Positions 33,731 through 43,405 are shown, counted from the first letter of the stretch. The stretch: DNA of 64,000 nucleotides from an uncultured Lachnospiraceae bacterium (GCA_910587765.1 CAJUNR010000002.1:88412-152411), one strand, 5' to 3'. Translations and numbers: made by a program. The notes: generated by a model not told the origin, from the sequence alone.

Positions 33731-35012
33731 GCGGGCGGTGAATGTGAGAGCGCTGGCGCTGGAACTGCTTCTTGAGATTACAGGCGGAAAGCTTTACAGT
33801 CATACGGCGCTTGGAGGCGTGCTGGAGAAATACCAGTACCTGGACAAACAGGACCGGGCGTTTCTGACCCGCCTGACGGAAGGAACCGTCGAGCGGATGC
33901 TGGAGCTTGATTATATCCTGGATCAGCATTCGAGCGTCCCGGTGAAGCGGATGAAACCGGTGATCCGGACGATTCTGCGGATGTCGGTCTATCAGCTCAG
34001 GTACATGGACCGCATTCCGGACGCGGCGGTCTGCAACGAGGCGGTGAAGCTCGCACAGAAGAAAGGCTTCGGCAGTCTCAAAGGATTTGTAAACGGCGTC
34101 CTGCGCGGCATTGCCCGCAGGAAGGAGCCGTATTCTTATCCAAGTCCGGCCGTCCGCTATTCGACTCCGGAGTGGATCGTCCGGCAGTGGACGGAGGAGT
34201 ATGGGGAGGAGACGGCCGTGCGGATGCTGGAAGATCAGTACCGCGAAAAACCGCTCGCCGTCCGTGTGAACCTGCACAGGATTACGAAAGCGCAGTTAAA
34301 AGAACGGCTGGAGGCCGAGGGAGTGCGCGTGCAGGAGGTGGACGGCGTGGACTGCGCGCTGACCATCGAGAACTATGATTATCTGCGTGCCGTTCCTTCT
34401 TTCCGGGAAGGGCTGTTCCAGGTTCAGGACGTCAGTTCGATGCGCGCGGCGCTGACGGCGGCTCCGTCGCCGGGGGATTACTGTATTGACGTCTGCGCGG
34501 CGCCCGGCGGAAAGAGTCTGCATCTGGCGGATCTGATGGGCGGAACCGGCATGGTGGAGGCGCGCGACCTGACCGTGCAGAAGACCGGACGGATACAGGA
34601 GAACGTGGACCGTACCGGCGTCAGCAATATCAAAGTCGTCTGCATGGACGCGACGGTGCCCGACCGCGCTTCGTTCGGGAAGGCGGATGTGGTGATGGCG
34701 GATCTCCCCTGTTCGGGACTCGGCGTTCTCGGCCGGAAACGGGATCTGAAATACCGTATGACGCCGGAGCAGCAGCGGGAGCTCGTAAAGCTTCAGCGGC
34801 GGATTCTCGGCACCGTGTGGCAGTATGTGAAGCCGGGCGGGACGCTTCTGTACAGTACCTGTACGGTACATAAAGCGGAAAATGAAGGAAATACGGAGTG
34901 GTTTCTCGCGCATCACCCGTTTGTGCTGACAGAACAGGTGCAGATGCTCCCGGGAATCGATCCGTGGGACGGATTCTATATTGCGAAAATGGAGAGGAAG
35001 CGGCATGACTGA
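33723..35012 (+). CDS. rsmB: 16S rRNA (cytosine-967-C5)-methyltransferase
   Basis: 429 residues. An NusB-like N-terminal domain (about 1-140, AVCNEAVKLAQKKGFGSLKG) is followed by the SAM-dependent domain: CAAPGGKSLHLADLM, CMDATVPDRASF, VMADLPCSGLGVLGRK and LLYSTCTVHKAEN with the two catalytic-site cysteines. GTG 33723 overlaps the end of the metallopeptidase and has GGAGGGAGAAG upstream; the frame to 33654 is not family-like. Confidence 0.94.
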   Translation: MTERAVNVRALALELLLEITGGKLYSHTALGGVLEKYQYLDKQDRAFLTRLTEGTVERMLELDYILDQHSSVPVKRMKPVIRTILRMSVYQLRYMDRIPDAAVCNEAVKLAQKKGFGSLKGFVNGVLRGIARRKEPYSYPSPAVRYSTPEWIVRQWTEEYGEETAVRMLEDQYREKPLAVRVNLHRITKAQLKERLEAEGVRVQEVDGVDCALTIENYDYLRAVPSFREGLFQVQDVSSMRAALTAAPSPGDYCIDVCAAPGGKSLHLADLMGGTGMVEARDLTVQKTGRIQENVDRTGVSNIKVVCMDATVPDRASFGKADVVMADLPCSGLGVLGRKRDLKYRMTPEQQRELVKLQRRILGTVWQYVKPGGTLLYSTCTVHKAENEGNTEWFLAHHPFVLTEQVQMLPGIDPWDGFYIAKMERKRHD

Positions 35013-36045
35013 TATAAAGTCCCTGACGCCCGCGGAACTTGAGGAAGAAGTGCGGCGGCTTGGGGAGAAGCGCTTTCGGGCGGGGCAGCTCTACGGCTGG
35101 ATGCATGAAAAGCTGGCGGACAGTTTTGATCAGATGACGAATCTGTCCGCGGCGTTCAGGGAGAGATTAAAAGAAGAATATGAACTGGTCAGCCTGGAAC
35201 TGGTTCGGGTGCAGACTTCCGCACAGGACGGAACCGGCAAGTTTCTGTTCCGGCTGTCCGACGGCAATATGATCGAGAGTGTGCTGATGCGCTATCACCA
35301 CGGCAATTCGGTCTGCATCTCTTCCCAGGCGGGATGCCGGATGGGGTGCCGGTTCTGCGCCTCCACGCTGGGAGGATTAAAGAGGGGTCTTACGCCTTCG
35401 GAGATGCTGGATCAGATCTATCAGATCCAGAAGTGGTCCGGGGAACGGGTGCACAATGTGGTCGTCATGGGAACCGGGGAGCCGCTGGACAATTACGATG
35501 CGCTGCTGCGCTTTCTGCGGCTGCTTACCGGAGAAGGCGGACTCCATATCAGTCAGCGGAACGTGACGGTGTCCACCTGTGGGATTGTCCCCCGCATCCG
35601 TCAACTGGCGCAGGAGAAGCTGCAGATTACCCTTGCGCTGTCGCTGCACGCGTCCAGTCAGGAGAAACGCAGGGCTTTGATGCCCGTCGCCAATCGATAC
35701 GGGCTTTCGGAAGTGATTGACGCCTGCCGGTATTATTTTGAACAGACCGGCAGAAGGATTACCTTCGAGTACAGTCTGGTGGGCGGGGTGAACGATCATG
35801 AGGAGGACGCGCGGGAGCTGGCCGCGCTTGTGCGGCCTTTGAACTGTCACGTGAATCTGATTCCCGTGAACCCCATCCGGGAGCGGGATTACCGGCCGCC
35901 GGACCGCCGCGCAGTGATCAATTTCAAAAACAGGCTTGAAAAATCTGGGATTAATGTTACTATTAGAAGAGAAATGGGACGTGATATTGACGGCGCCTGC
36001 GGGCAGCTGCGGAAACGTTATATGGATATGGAAAAAGAGAGGTGA
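35005..36045 (+). CDS. rlmN: 23S rRNA A2503/tRNA A37 C2-methyltransferase (radical SAM)
   Basis: 346 residues. Radical-SAM cluster motif in SSQAGCRMGCRFCAS (CxxxCxxC), MGTGEPLDNYDALLRF, STCGIVP with the methyl-carrying Cys, and ITFEYSLVGGVNDHEEDA. ATG 35005 overlaps the rsmB stop by 8 bases, with GGAGAGGAAG in front. The upstream in-frame ATG at 34981 is rejected. Confidence 0.96.
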   Translation: MTDIKSLTPAELEEEVRRLGEKRFRAGQLYGWMHEKLADSFDQMTNLSAAFRERLKEEYELVSLELVRVQTSAQDGTGKFLFRLSDGNMIESVLMRYHHGNSVCISSQAGCRMGCRFCASTLGGLKRGLTPSEMLDQIYQIQKWSGERVHNVVVMGTGEPLDNYDALLRFLRLLTGEGGLHISQRNVTVSTCGIVPRIRQLAQEKLQITLALSLHASSQEKRRALMPVANRYGLSEVIDACRYYFEQTGRRITFEYSLVGGVNDHEEDARELAALVRPLNCHVNLIPVNPIRERDYRPPDRRAVINFKNRLEKSGINVTIRREMGRDIDGACGQLRKRYMDMEKER

Positions 36046-36051
36046 GGAACT

Positions 36052-36780
36052 GTGCATACATCGGTTGCTATGACGGATATCGGACGAAGAAGAAAAGTGA
36101 ATCAGGATTATGTGTATGCTTCCGACCAGCCGGTGGGGAATCTTCCGAATCTCTATATTGTTGCGGACGGAATGGGCGGACACAGAGCCGGCGATCTGGC
36201 TTCCTCCTACGCGGTGGAGAAGGTCGTGGAGGCGGTGGAGCGGTGCGCGGACGTAAGACCGGCGCTGATCCTGAATAAAGCAATCCGCTATGCAAATTAC
36301 AGCCTTTATCAGATGGCGATGGAAAATGAAGCCTGTCAGGGGATGGGCACGACGCTTGTGGCCCTGAGCATAGACGGGCAGGAAGCGCTGGCGGTCAACA
36401 TCGGAGACAGCCGGCTGTACGAAGTGACTTCGAGGGGAATCCGGCAGATCTCGGAGGATCATTCGCTGGTGGCGGAACTGGTGCGTAAGGGGGAGCTGAC
36501 GCCGCAGGAGGCGAGAAGACATCCGGATAAAAATATTATTACAAGAGCGCTTGGAATACAGGACGAAGCGGAGGTCGATCTGTTCCCGTTTCACGCGGAG
36601 CGGGGCGGCAGGTATCTGCTGTGCTCCGACGGGCTGAGCAATATGGTGGAGGATACGGAACTCTGCCGGCTGATTCAGAAAGACCGGACGCTTTACGAGG
36701 TCGGCGCCCGCCTGATCCTGGAGGCGAACAAAAACGGCGGGACGGACAATATCGCAGTGGTACTGGTGGAAATAGAATGA
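36052..36780 (+). CDS. stp: PP2C-type Ser/Thr phosphatase
   Basis: 242 residues. It dephosphorylates targets of the PASTA kinase encoded next. Metal-binding motifs: RKVNQDY, YIVADGMGGHRAGDLAS, LAVNIGDSRLYE, LCSDGLSNMVED and GGTDNIAVVLV. The start is GTG 36052 after GAGGTGAGGAAC. It lies 6 bases after rlmN, as in the rlmN-stp-prkC order of Bacillus and clostridia. Confidence 0.95.
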   Translation: MHTSVAMTDIGRRRKVNQDYVYASDQPVGNLPNLYIVADGMGGHRAGDLASSYAVEKVVEAVERCADVRPALILNKAIRYANYSLYQMAMENEACQGMGTTLVALSIDGQEALAVNIGDSRLYEVTSRGIRQISEDHSLVAELVRKGELTPQEARRHPDKNIITRALGIQDEAEVDLFPFHAERGGRYLLCSDGLSNMVEDTELCRLIQKDRTLYEVGARLILEANKNGGTDNIAVVLVEIE

Positions 36781-36795
36781 CAGTGAGGTAGGATT

Positions 36796-38889
36796 ATGAT
36801 TAAAGTGGGAATGATCGTGGGGGACCGCTATGAGATCCTGGAACGGATCGGGGTCGGCGGTATGGCCGAAGTCTTCAGGGGAAAGGATCATAAGCTCAAC
36901 CGATTTATTGCCGTAAAAGTATTGAAGGAAGAGTTTCGGGAGAACCGGGAGTTTATCAAGAAGTTCAAGGAGGAGGCTCAGGCGGCGGCGGGACTTGCCC
37001 ATCCCAACATCGTGAACGTCTACGATGTGGGCGACGAGAACGGAATCTACTATATTGTCATGGAACTGGTAGAGGGCATTACCCTGAAAAAATACATTGA
37101 GCGCAAAGGCAGGCTGACGATCAAGGAGGCGACCAGCATTGCGATCCAGGTATCCGCGGGGCTGGAAGTGGCGCATAATAATCAGATCGTTCACCGCGAC
37201 ATCAAGCCGCAGAACATTATCATATCCAGAGAAGGAAAGGTCAAGGTGACCGACTTCGGCATCGCGAAGGCGACGACCTCCCAGACGACGACGTCCACGG
37301 CCATGGGTTCCGTGCATTATGCGTCCCCGGAACAGGCAAGAGGCGGTTACGTGGACCACAGAAGCGATATCTATTCTCTGGGTATCGTTCTGTATGAGAT
37401 GGTGACGGGCAGAGTGCCCTTTGACGGCGAGACGGCGGTTGCCGTGGCGGTGAAGCATCTGCAGGAAGAGATGGTGCCGCCGACCACATACAACGGGGAG
37501 ATTCCCTTCAGCCTGGTGCAGATTATCCGCAAATGTATGGAGAAAAGTCCCGACCGGCGCTATCAGGACATCGGGGATCTGCTGGCGGATCTGAAGCAGT
37601 CGCTGATGGATCCGGAGGGAGATTTTGTCCGGATGGTGGATCTGGATTCTCAGGCCAGAACCGTCGTCATGAAAAAAGAGACATCCTCGAAAGCGAAGGC
37701 CGCGAGGCGGATCGAGTATGAGGAGGACGATGAAGAAGAGGAGGAGTATGACGACGAGGACGAGGAGGACGACGAAGAGGAGGACGGCGAGCTGAATCCT
37801 GCCGTTGAAAAAGTGATGACGGTTTCCGCGGTCGTGCTTGCCGTAATCATCGTCGTGGTGATGCTGTTCCTGCTGTCGAGAATGCTGGGGCTTGGAAGCG
37901 GGAAAACCCCGGAGGAAGAGGAGGAAGAGCCGCAGTATACGGAACAGACGGACCGCGAAGATGAGGATGACGATGTCAATACCGTGGTGATGCCGAATCT
38001 GCTGGGCAAGACGCTGACGGAGGCGAAGACGGAACTTAAAAATCTGGGAATCAGCATTACGCTGAAGGGAAGCGAGGAGTCCCGGGAGTACGCGGAAGGC
38101 CAGATCATCCGTCAGAGCGTGAAATCCGGCGACCGGATTGCCGTCGGCGGTTCGGTGGAGGTCGTGACGGCGAGTCCGGTCACATCCGGAAGTACCGGCA
38201 GCGAAGCTCCGGACACGCCGGGAGATACCGACCGGAAGCCGGAATCCGTGACCGTTCCCAAGGTGGAAGGGCAGACGGAGGCCAATGCGAAGAGCGCGCT
38301 GGAGGCGGCGGGCCTGAAGGTGGGAACGGTGACGGAGGACAACAGCGATACGGTTCCCGCCGGAAATGTGATCCGCCAGGATCCGGCCGGCGGCAACAGC
38401 GTGGAAAAAGGGACGACCGTCAGTCTCGTGCTCAGCAAAGGGCCGAACCAGGTGAAGGTTACGGACGTTGTCGGCCATGAAGAGTCGCGCGCCATCAACG
38501 AACTGCAGGCGGACGGTTTTCAGGTGGTAGTCAAGGACGAGTATTCGGACGAGATCCAAAAAGGCCTGGTTGTGCGTATGAGTCCGGACAGAGGAAAACC
38601 GGTCGCTCCTGGAAGCACCGTTACGATCTATATCAGTCGCGGAAGAGAGCAGGTGACGATCCCGTCGGTCAGCGTCGGCATGACCTTTGAGCAGGCGGAG
38701 GGGAAACTGCGTGACGCAGGCTTCAAAGGGACGGTCCGGGAAGGACTGGAGACGAGCGAATCCGTGGGTGAAGGCTATGTGACCCGGTTTGATCCGGCGA
38801 AGACGGTGGATCCGAAGGGGACGGTGACGATCTATGTGAGCAAAGGGTCGGCTTCCAGTCAGCAGCCGTCGGACGGGCAGGAACTGTAG
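36796..38889 (+). CDS. prkC: PASTA-domain Ser/Thr protein kinase
   Basis: 697 residues. Kinase domain (1-270): glycine loop GVGGMAEVF, Lys41, HRDIKPQN (Asp135), DFG, then SDIYSLGIVLYEM. A very acidic juxtamembrane stretch (about 300-335, many Asp/Glu) leads to one membrane helix (about 345-365). Outside are four PASTA repeats starting near MPNLLGKTLTEAK, VPKVEGQTEANAK, VTDVVGHEESRAI and IPSVSVGMTFEQA. It senses murein fragments or lipid II and controls growth, division and germination in relatives. Paired with the phosphatase upstream. Confidence 0.96.
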   Translation: MIKVGMIVGDRYEILERIGVGGMAEVFRGKDHKLNRFIAVKVLKEEFRENREFIKKFKEEAQAAAGLAHPNIVNVYDVGDENGIYYIVMELVEGITLKKYIERKGRLTIKEATSIAIQVSAGLEVAHNNQIVHRDIKPQNIIISREGKVKVTDFGIAKATTSQTTTSTAMGSVHYASPEQARGGYVDHRSDIYSLGIVLYEMVTGRVPFDGETAVAVAVKHLQEEMVPPTTYNGEIPFSLVQIIRKCMEKSPDRRYQDIGDLLADLKQSLMDPEGDFVRMVDLDSQARTVVMKKETSSKAKAARRIEYEEDDEEEEEYDDEDEEDDEEEDGELNPAVEKVMTVSAVVLAVIIVVVMLFLLSRMLGLGSGKTPEEEEEEPQYTEQTDREDEDDDVNTVVMPNLLGKTLTEAKTELKNLGISITLKGSEESREYAEGQIIRQSVKSGDRIAVGGSVEVVTASPVTSGSTGSEAPDTPGDTDRKPESVTVPKVEGQTEANAKSALEAAGLKVGTVTEDNSDTVPAGNVIRQDPAGGNSVEKGTTVSLVLSKGPNQVKVTDVVGHEESRAINELQADGFQVVVKDEYSDEIQKGLVVRMSPDRGKPVAPGSTVTIYISRGREQVTIPSVSVGMTFEQAEGKLRDAGFKGTVREGLETSESVGEGYVTRFDPAKTVDPKGTVTIYVSKGSASSQQPSDGQEL

Positions 38890-38891
38890 AG

Positions 38892-39782
38892 ATGATACAG
38901 GGAAGAATTATGAAAGGGATCGCGGGCTTTTATTATGTGTATATAGAAGACCGCGGTCTCTATGAATGCAGGGCCAAAGGAATCTTCCGCAACCGGAAGC
39001 TCAGGCCGATGACGGGCGACAGGGCGGAGATCGAGATTCTGGATGAGCGGGAGAAGAAGGGCAGTCTTGTGAACCTTCTTCCGCGCAGTACGGAACTGAT
39101 CCGTCCGGCGGTGGCGAACGTCGATCAGGCGCTTGTGATTTTCGCGGCCGCAAAGCCAAGGCCCAGCTTTTCGCTGCTGGACCGTTTTCTGATCATGATG
39201 GACCGTCAGTCCGTTGAGACGATCATCTGCTTCAACAAGAAGGACGAGGCTTCGCAGGAGGAGCTGCAGACGCTGGGAAGGATCTACGGCGGATGCCAAA
39301 GCCGGGTGCTGTTTATCAGCGCCAGATACGAAGAGGGGATTGAGTCGGTCCGGGAACTGCTCCGCGGCCGTACAACCACGGTGGCGGGTCCCTCCGGAGT
39401 GGGAAAGTCCACGTTGATTAATCTGCTGGTGCCGGAGGCCGGGATGGAGACGGGGGATATCAGCGTGAAAATCGACCGGGGCAGGCATACGACGAGACAC
39501 AGCGAGCTGTTCCGGATGGAAGCGGGGAGCTACATTTTCGATACGCCGGGTTTCAGTTCGCTCGAGCTTGACGACATGGAAAAATCGGAACTGCGGTACA
39601 GCTTTCCGGAATTTCACGCGCAGGAAGGAAACTGCCGTTTTCAGGGCTGTCTTCATGCGCAGGAGCCGGGCTGTGCGGTGAAAGAGGCGGTGGAAGCCGG
39701 CCGGATCAGCAGGGAACGGTACGAAAGCTATCTTGCGCTTCTTCTGGAACTTCGGGAAAGAGAGAAAAGGAGATATCTGTAA
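38892..39782 (+). CDS. rsgA: Ribosome small-subunit maturation GTPase RsgA
   Basis: 296 residues. An N-terminal OB fold (MTGDRAEIEIL) is followed by a circularly permuted GTPase: CFNKKDEA (G4), FISARYEEG, then G1 GPSGVGKSTLIN, DTPGFSS (G3). A C-terminal zinc knuckle follows (CRFQGCLHAQEPGCAVK). It checks 30S assembly. It starts 2 bases after the kinase stop, and its TAA overlaps the rpe start by one base. Confidence 0.95.
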   Translation: MIQGRIMKGIAGFYYVYIEDRGLYECRAKGIFRNRKLRPMTGDRAEIEILDEREKKGSLVNLLPRSTELIRPAVANVDQALVIFAAAKPRPSFSLLDRFLIMMDRQSVETIICFNKKDEASQEELQTLGRIYGGCQSRVLFISARYEEGIESVRELLRGRTTTVAGPSGVGKSTLINLLVPEAGMETGDISVKIDRGRHTTRHSELFRMEAGSYIFDTPGFSSLELDDMEKSELRYSFPEFHAQEGNCRFQGCLHAQEPGCAVKEAVEAGRISRERYESYLALLLELREREKRRYL

Positions 39783-40441
39783 TGAGGAAAACATATTTGT
39801 CACCTTCTATATTATCCGCGGATTTTGCGCATCTTGGAGAGGATATCCGCTGCGTGAAAGAAGGCGGAGCAACGTATCTGCACTATGATGTGATGGACGG
39901 AAGGTTTGTCCCGAGCATTTCTTTCGGCATGCCGGTGCTGCGGTCCGTCCGTAAGATTACGGATCTGGTGCTGGACGTCCATCTGATGATCGAGGAGCCG
40001 GAGCGCTACATCGACGAGTTCGCCGACTGCGGCGCGGATATCATCACCATCCATCAGGAAGCCTGCAGGGACCTGAAAGGCACGCTGGCGGGAATCCGCG
40101 AAAGAGGGTTGAAGGCCGGAGTCGTCATCAAGCCGGGCACGCCGAATCAGGTGCTGGCCGACGTGCTGGATCAGGTGGATATGATTCTCCTGATGACGGT
40201 CGAACCCGGATTCGGGGGACAGGCGTACATTCCTTCCTCTACGGAGAAGATCAGAGAGCTGCGGAGCATGCTGGACGCGCGGGGACTTCAGACGGACATC
40301 GAAGTGGACGGAGGCATCAAGAAAGAAAATCTTCAGACGGTTCTGGACGCGGGGGCGAACGTGATTGTCGCCGGTTCCGCAGTCTTTGCCGGAGATATCC
40401 GGCAGAATGTGCGGGATTTTCTCACGATCATGCAGAGGTGA
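39782..40441 (+). CDS. rpe: Ribulose-phosphate 3-epimerase
   Basis: 219 residues. TIM barrel, D-ribulose-5-P to D-xylulose-5-P. Motifs: PSILSADFAHLGED, YDVMDGRFVPSISFG, DVHLMIEEPE, MTVEPGFGGQ and EVDGGIKKEN. Overlaps rsgA by one base; rsgA-rpe-thiN is a common Firmicutes order. Confidence 0.97.
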   Translation: MRKTYLSPSILSADFAHLGEDIRCVKEGGATYLHYDVMDGRFVPSISFGMPVLRSVRKITDLVLDVHLMIEEPERYIDEFADCGADIITIHQEACRDLKGTLAGIRERGLKAGVVIKPGTPNQVLADVLDQVDMILLMTVEPGFGGQAYIPSSTEKIRELRSMLDARGLQTDIEVDGGIKKENLQTVLDAGANVIVAGSAVFAGDIRQNVRDFLTIMQR

Positions 40442-40450
40442 CAAAACAGC

Positions 40451-41101
40451 ATGCGTACACTGATCATCAGCGGGGGCAGTATCGATACCGATCTTGCCCT
40501 CGAATTGCTGAAAGAGCCTTATGAACGGAAGATCGCCGTGGACGGGGGAGCGGGCTTCTGCTATGAACACGGAATTACGCCGACAGAAATTGTCGGCGAT
40601 TTTGATACGCTGGATGCGAAGATTCTGAACTGGTACGAGGAACACACGGCGGCCGGAATCCGCCGGTTCAATCCGGTAAAAGACGCTACGGACACGCAGA
40701 TCGCCGTGGAGCTTGCGCTGGAACTGGGCAGCACCGCGATCACGCTGCTGGGCGGGACCGGAACCAGGCTGGACCATGTGCTGGGAAATATTCAGACGCT
40801 GTACCTTCCCCTGGTCCGGGGGGTGGACTGTCAGATTCTGGACCGCCATAACCGGATCCGGCTGATCCGGGAACGGCACGTCATCCGGAAATCAGAACAG
40901 TATGGGACGTGCTTTTCGCTGCTGCCGTATACGGAGGACGTCTATGGAGTGACGCTCCGGGGGGCCAGATATCCGCTGGAAGAGCACCACATGACGGTAT
41001 ACGGAACCGGAAGCCTCGGAGTATCGAACGAAATCGCGGGAGAGCAGGTGGAGATCACAATGAAAAGCGGCATCCTGGTACTGATTGAGTCGAAGGACTG
41101 A
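40451..41101 (+). CDS. thiN: Thiamine diphosphokinase
   Basis: 216 residues. It makes thiamine diphosphate from thiamine and ATP. VDGGAGFCYEHGITPTEIVG then DFDTLDAK, DATDTQIAVELALELG, LGGTGTRLDHVLGN, with a C-terminal beta domain (GTCFSLLPY, GSLGVSNEI). Last gene of the long run; a new promoter for rpsB follows. Confidence 0.93.
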   Translation: MRTLIISGGSIDTDLALELLKEPYERKIAVDGGAGFCYEHGITPTEIVGDFDTLDAKILNWYEEHTAAGIRRFNPVKDATDTQIAVELALELGSTAITLLGGTGTRLDHVLGNIQTLYLPLVRGVDCQILDRHNRIRLIRERHVIRKSEQYGTCFSLLPYTEDVYGVTLRGARYPLEEHHMTVYGTGSLGVSNEIAGEQVEITMKSGILVLIESKD

Positions 41102-41122
41102 GCGCGGGCAAAGGTTTTTTAC

Positions 41123-41151
41123 TTGACAGGCGAAAAGCGCTGTGATATAGT
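41123..41151 (+). promoter_or_regulatory. Promoter of rpsB-tsf
   Basis: TTGACA, 17 bases, TATAGT; the strongest-looking promoter in the window, as expected for ribosomal genes. Confidence 0.85.
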
Positions 41152-41209
41152 ATACAAGGCTGTTTGCGCGGACAGGACGCGCAGGAACGGCTTACGCAAA
41201 TAATCACGC

Positions 41210-41261
41210 GGACGGATCTCTGAAGCGGTGCCCATCGCGGTTCTTCAGGGAGCGAACGTCC
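41210..41261 (+). promoter_or_regulatory. Structured leader of rpsB, possible S2 autoregulatory site
   Basis: GGACG/CGTCC closes a stem with TCTCTGAAG pairing CTTCAGGGA inside, located between the promoter and the rpsB ribosome binding site. rpsB leaders bind S2 in other bacteria; no specific consensus was matched here. Confidence 0.4.
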
Positions 41262-41293
41262 GGCGGAAGAAAAACCGAAACGGAGGAAGAAAA

Positions 41294-42031
41294 ATGAGCG
41301 TAATTTCAATGAAACAGTTACTGGAAGCAGGTGTGCATTTCGGTCATCAGACAAGAAGATGGAACCCGAAGATGGCGGAGTACATCTACACCGAGAGAAA
41401 CGGCATCTACATCATCGACCTGCAGAAATCCGTAGGCAAAGTGGATGAAGCTTACCGGGCAGTAGCGAATATCGCGGCGGAAGGCGGAAGCATTCTTTTC
41501 GTCGGCACCAAGAAGCAGGCGCAGGACGCGATCGCTCTGGAGGCGGAGCGCTGCGGGATGTTCTATGTCAACGAGAGATGGCTGGGCGGCATGCTGACCA
41601 ACTTCAAGACGATTCAGGGACGGATCGGCCGCCTGAAAGAGATCGAGGCCATGGAAGAGGACGGAACTTTTGACCTGCTGCCGAAGAAAGAGGTTATCGC
41701 TCTTAGAAAAGAGATGGAGAAGCTCCAGAAGAATCTGGGCGGTATCAAGGAGATGAAGAGAATCCCGGATGCAATCTTCGTCGTTGATCCGAAGAAAGAG
41801 AGGATCTGCGTACAGGAGGCGCATACGCTGGGGATTCCGCTGATCGGCATCTGCGATACCAACTGCGATCCGGAAGAGCTCGATTATGTAATTCCCGGAA
41901 ATGACGACGCAATCCGTGCGGTCAAGCTGATCGTGTCCAAGATGGCGGACGCGGTCGTGGAGGCAAGACAGGGCGAAGCGGAAGATGCCGAAGGCGCCTA
42001 TGAGGACGCGGAAGGACAGGAAGAAGCATAA
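41294..42031 (+). CDS. rpsB: 30S ribosomal protein S2
   Basis: 245 residues. MSVISMKQLLEAGVHFGHQTRRWNPKM start (shown here only for position), FVGTKKQAQDAI, RWLGGMLTNF and PDAIFVVDPKKE. The C-terminal tail is acidic. ATG 41294 follows GGAGGAAG; the frame open to 41228 lies in the leader and is not family-like. With tsf downstream it forms the standard rpsB-tsf operon. Confidence 0.97.
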   Translation: MSVISMKQLLEAGVHFGHQTRRWNPKMAEYIYTERNGIYIIDLQKSVGKVDEAYRAVANIAAEGGSILFVGTKKQAQDAIALEAERCGMFYVNERWLGGMLTNFKTIQGRIGRLKEIEAMEEDGTFDLLPKKEVIALRKEMEKLQKNLGGIKEMKRIPDAIFVVDPKKERICVQEAHTLGIPLIGICDTNCDPEELDYVIPGNDDAIRAVKLIVSKMADAVVEARQGEAEDAEGAYEDAEGQEEA

Positions 42032-42053
42032 GAACGCGATTGATGACAGAGGC

Positions 42054-42076
42054 GCACCGGTCCGGCGGACCGGTGC
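42054..42076 (+). other. Intercistronic hairpin between rpsB and tsf
   Basis: Perfect 10-bp stem GCACCGGTCC-GGC-GGACCGGTGC without a T run, 29 bases before tsf. Probably an attenuating or mRNA-protecting hairpin that sets the S2 to EF-Ts ratio. Confidence 0.55.
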
Positions 42077-42104
42077 GGGACCATAGAACAGGAGGAACAA
42101 ATTC

Positions 42105-43046
42105 ATGGCTATTACAGCAGCAATGGTGAAGGAATTAAGAGAGATGACCGGCGCGGGCATGATGGACTGCAAGAAAGCGCTGGCAGCTACTGAGGGCAAT
42201 ATGGAAGCGGCTGTAGACTTTCTGAGAGAGAAAGGACTCGCAACCGCACAGAAGAAGGCGGGCCGCATCGCGGCAGAGGGCATCGTTGCCACCGCTTTGA
42301 CGGAAGACGCGAAGAAAGCGGTCGTTGTGGAAGTAAACGCGGAGACGGATTTCGTGGCAAAAAATGAGAAATTCCAGAGTTACGTGGCGGAGGTGGCTGC
42401 ACAGGCGCTGAACACGACAGCGGCAGACATCGACGCGTTTCTGGAGGAGAGTTGGGCTTCCGACAGCACCAAGACGGTGAAAGAAGCGCTGGCGGCGCAG
42501 ATCGCGGTGATCGGCGAGAACATGAACATCCGCCGTTTCCAGCAGGTGAGCGAGGAGAACGGTTTTGTCGCTTCCTATATTCATGCGGGCGGAAAGATCG
42601 GCGTTCTGGTGGACGTGGAGACGAGCGTGATCAACGACGAGATCAGAGAGATGGCGAAGAATCTCGCCATGCAGATCGCGGCTCTGAAGCCGGTATACAC
42701 CAACAGCAGCGAGGTGGATGAGGAATATAAGGCGCATGAGCTTGAGATTATCAAGGCGCAGATCGAGAACGATCCCAAGATGGCAGGAAAGCCGGAGAAA
42801 GTGATAAACGGCGCAGTGATGGGCCGTCTGAACAAGCAGCTCAAAGAGATCTGCCTGTTGGATCAGGTATACGTAAAGGCAGAGGACGGCAAGCAGCTTG
42901 TATCCGCTTACGTGGCGCAGGTGGCAAAGGCAAACAGTGCGGATATCACCGTCAGAGGCTTTGTCCGCTACGAGACAGGCGAGGGCCTCGAGAAGAAGAA
43001 CGAGGACTTCGCAGCCGAAGTCGCAAAGCAGATGGCAGGAAACTAG
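42105..43046 (+). CDS. tsf: Translation elongation factor Ts
   Basis: 313 residues. Nucleotide exchange factor of EF-Tu. The UBA-like N-terminus (VKELREMTGAGMMDCKKALA) is followed by AVVVEVNAETDFVAKNEKF and the core domains. AGGAGGAAC precedes the ATG. Full length for the clostridial form. Confidence 0.97.
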   Translation: MAITAAMVKELREMTGAGMMDCKKALAATEGNMEAAVDFLREKGLATAQKKAGRIAAEGIVATALTEDAKKAVVVEVNAETDFVAKNEKFQSYVAEVAAQALNTTAADIDAFLEESWASDSTKTVKEALAAQIAVIGENMNIRRFQQVSEENGFVASYIHAGGKIGVLVDVETSVINDEIREMAKNLAMQIAALKPVYTNSSEVDEEYKAHELEIIKAQIENDPKMAGKPEKVINGAVMGRLNKQLKEICLLDQVYVKAEDGKQLVSAYVAQVAKANSADITVRGFVRYETGEGLEKKNEDFAAEVAKQMAGN

Positions 43047-43108
43047 GGCAGCGTGGGTCTGAACAGTAACAAACGAAAAGCATAGCATCAGGATCGGTAA
43101 AATTCCGC

Positions 43109-43137
43109 TTGCAAATCGGAAAAGATTCTGGTAGAAT
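43109..43137 (+). promoter_or_regulatory. Promoter of rpmB
   Basis: TTGCAA, 17 bases, TAGAAT with extended TGG. A small hairpin GAGTCC-GTCC-GGACTC (43150-43165) lies in the short leader. Confidence 0.75.
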
Positions 43138-43189
43138 AACTGAAGTTGTGAGTCCGTCCGGACTCAAAAAGGCCTGAGGAGGTGCAATG

Positions 43190-43375
43190 ATGGCAAAATG
43201 TGCAATTTGTGATAAGAGTGTTCATTTTGGAAACAACGTGAGTCATTCCAATAGAAAATCCAGCAAAATGTGGAAATCCAATGTGAAGTCCGTGAAAGTG
43301 AAAGTAAACGGCGGAGCGAAGAAAATGTATGTATGCACTTCTTGCTTAAAGTCCGGTAAAGTAGAAAGAGCTTAA
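43190..43375 (+). CDS. rpmB: 50S ribosomal protein L28
   Basis: 61 residues. MAKCAICDKSVHFGNNVSHS, KSVKVKVNGGAKKMYVCTSC; the zinc-binding (C+) form with two CxxC pairs. ATG 43190 is 7 bases from AGGAGG and gives the normal start; ATG 43187 is too close. It is transcribed alone, between its own promoter and a terminator. Confidence 0.95.
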   Translation: MAKCAICDKSVHFGNNVSHSNRKSSKMWKSNVKSVKVKVNGGAKKMYVCTSCLKSGKVERA

Positions 43376-43405
43376 CCGGCTGTTGTTTGACGGGATCATG
43401 TGAGG

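Noticed and set aside
35377..38559. 1060-residue minus-strand frame opposite rlmN, stp and prkC (and a similar one opposite carB)
   Set aside because: Antisense shadows of GC-rich genes; composition is Arg/His/Leu-rich without motifs, and the plus-strand genes are certain.
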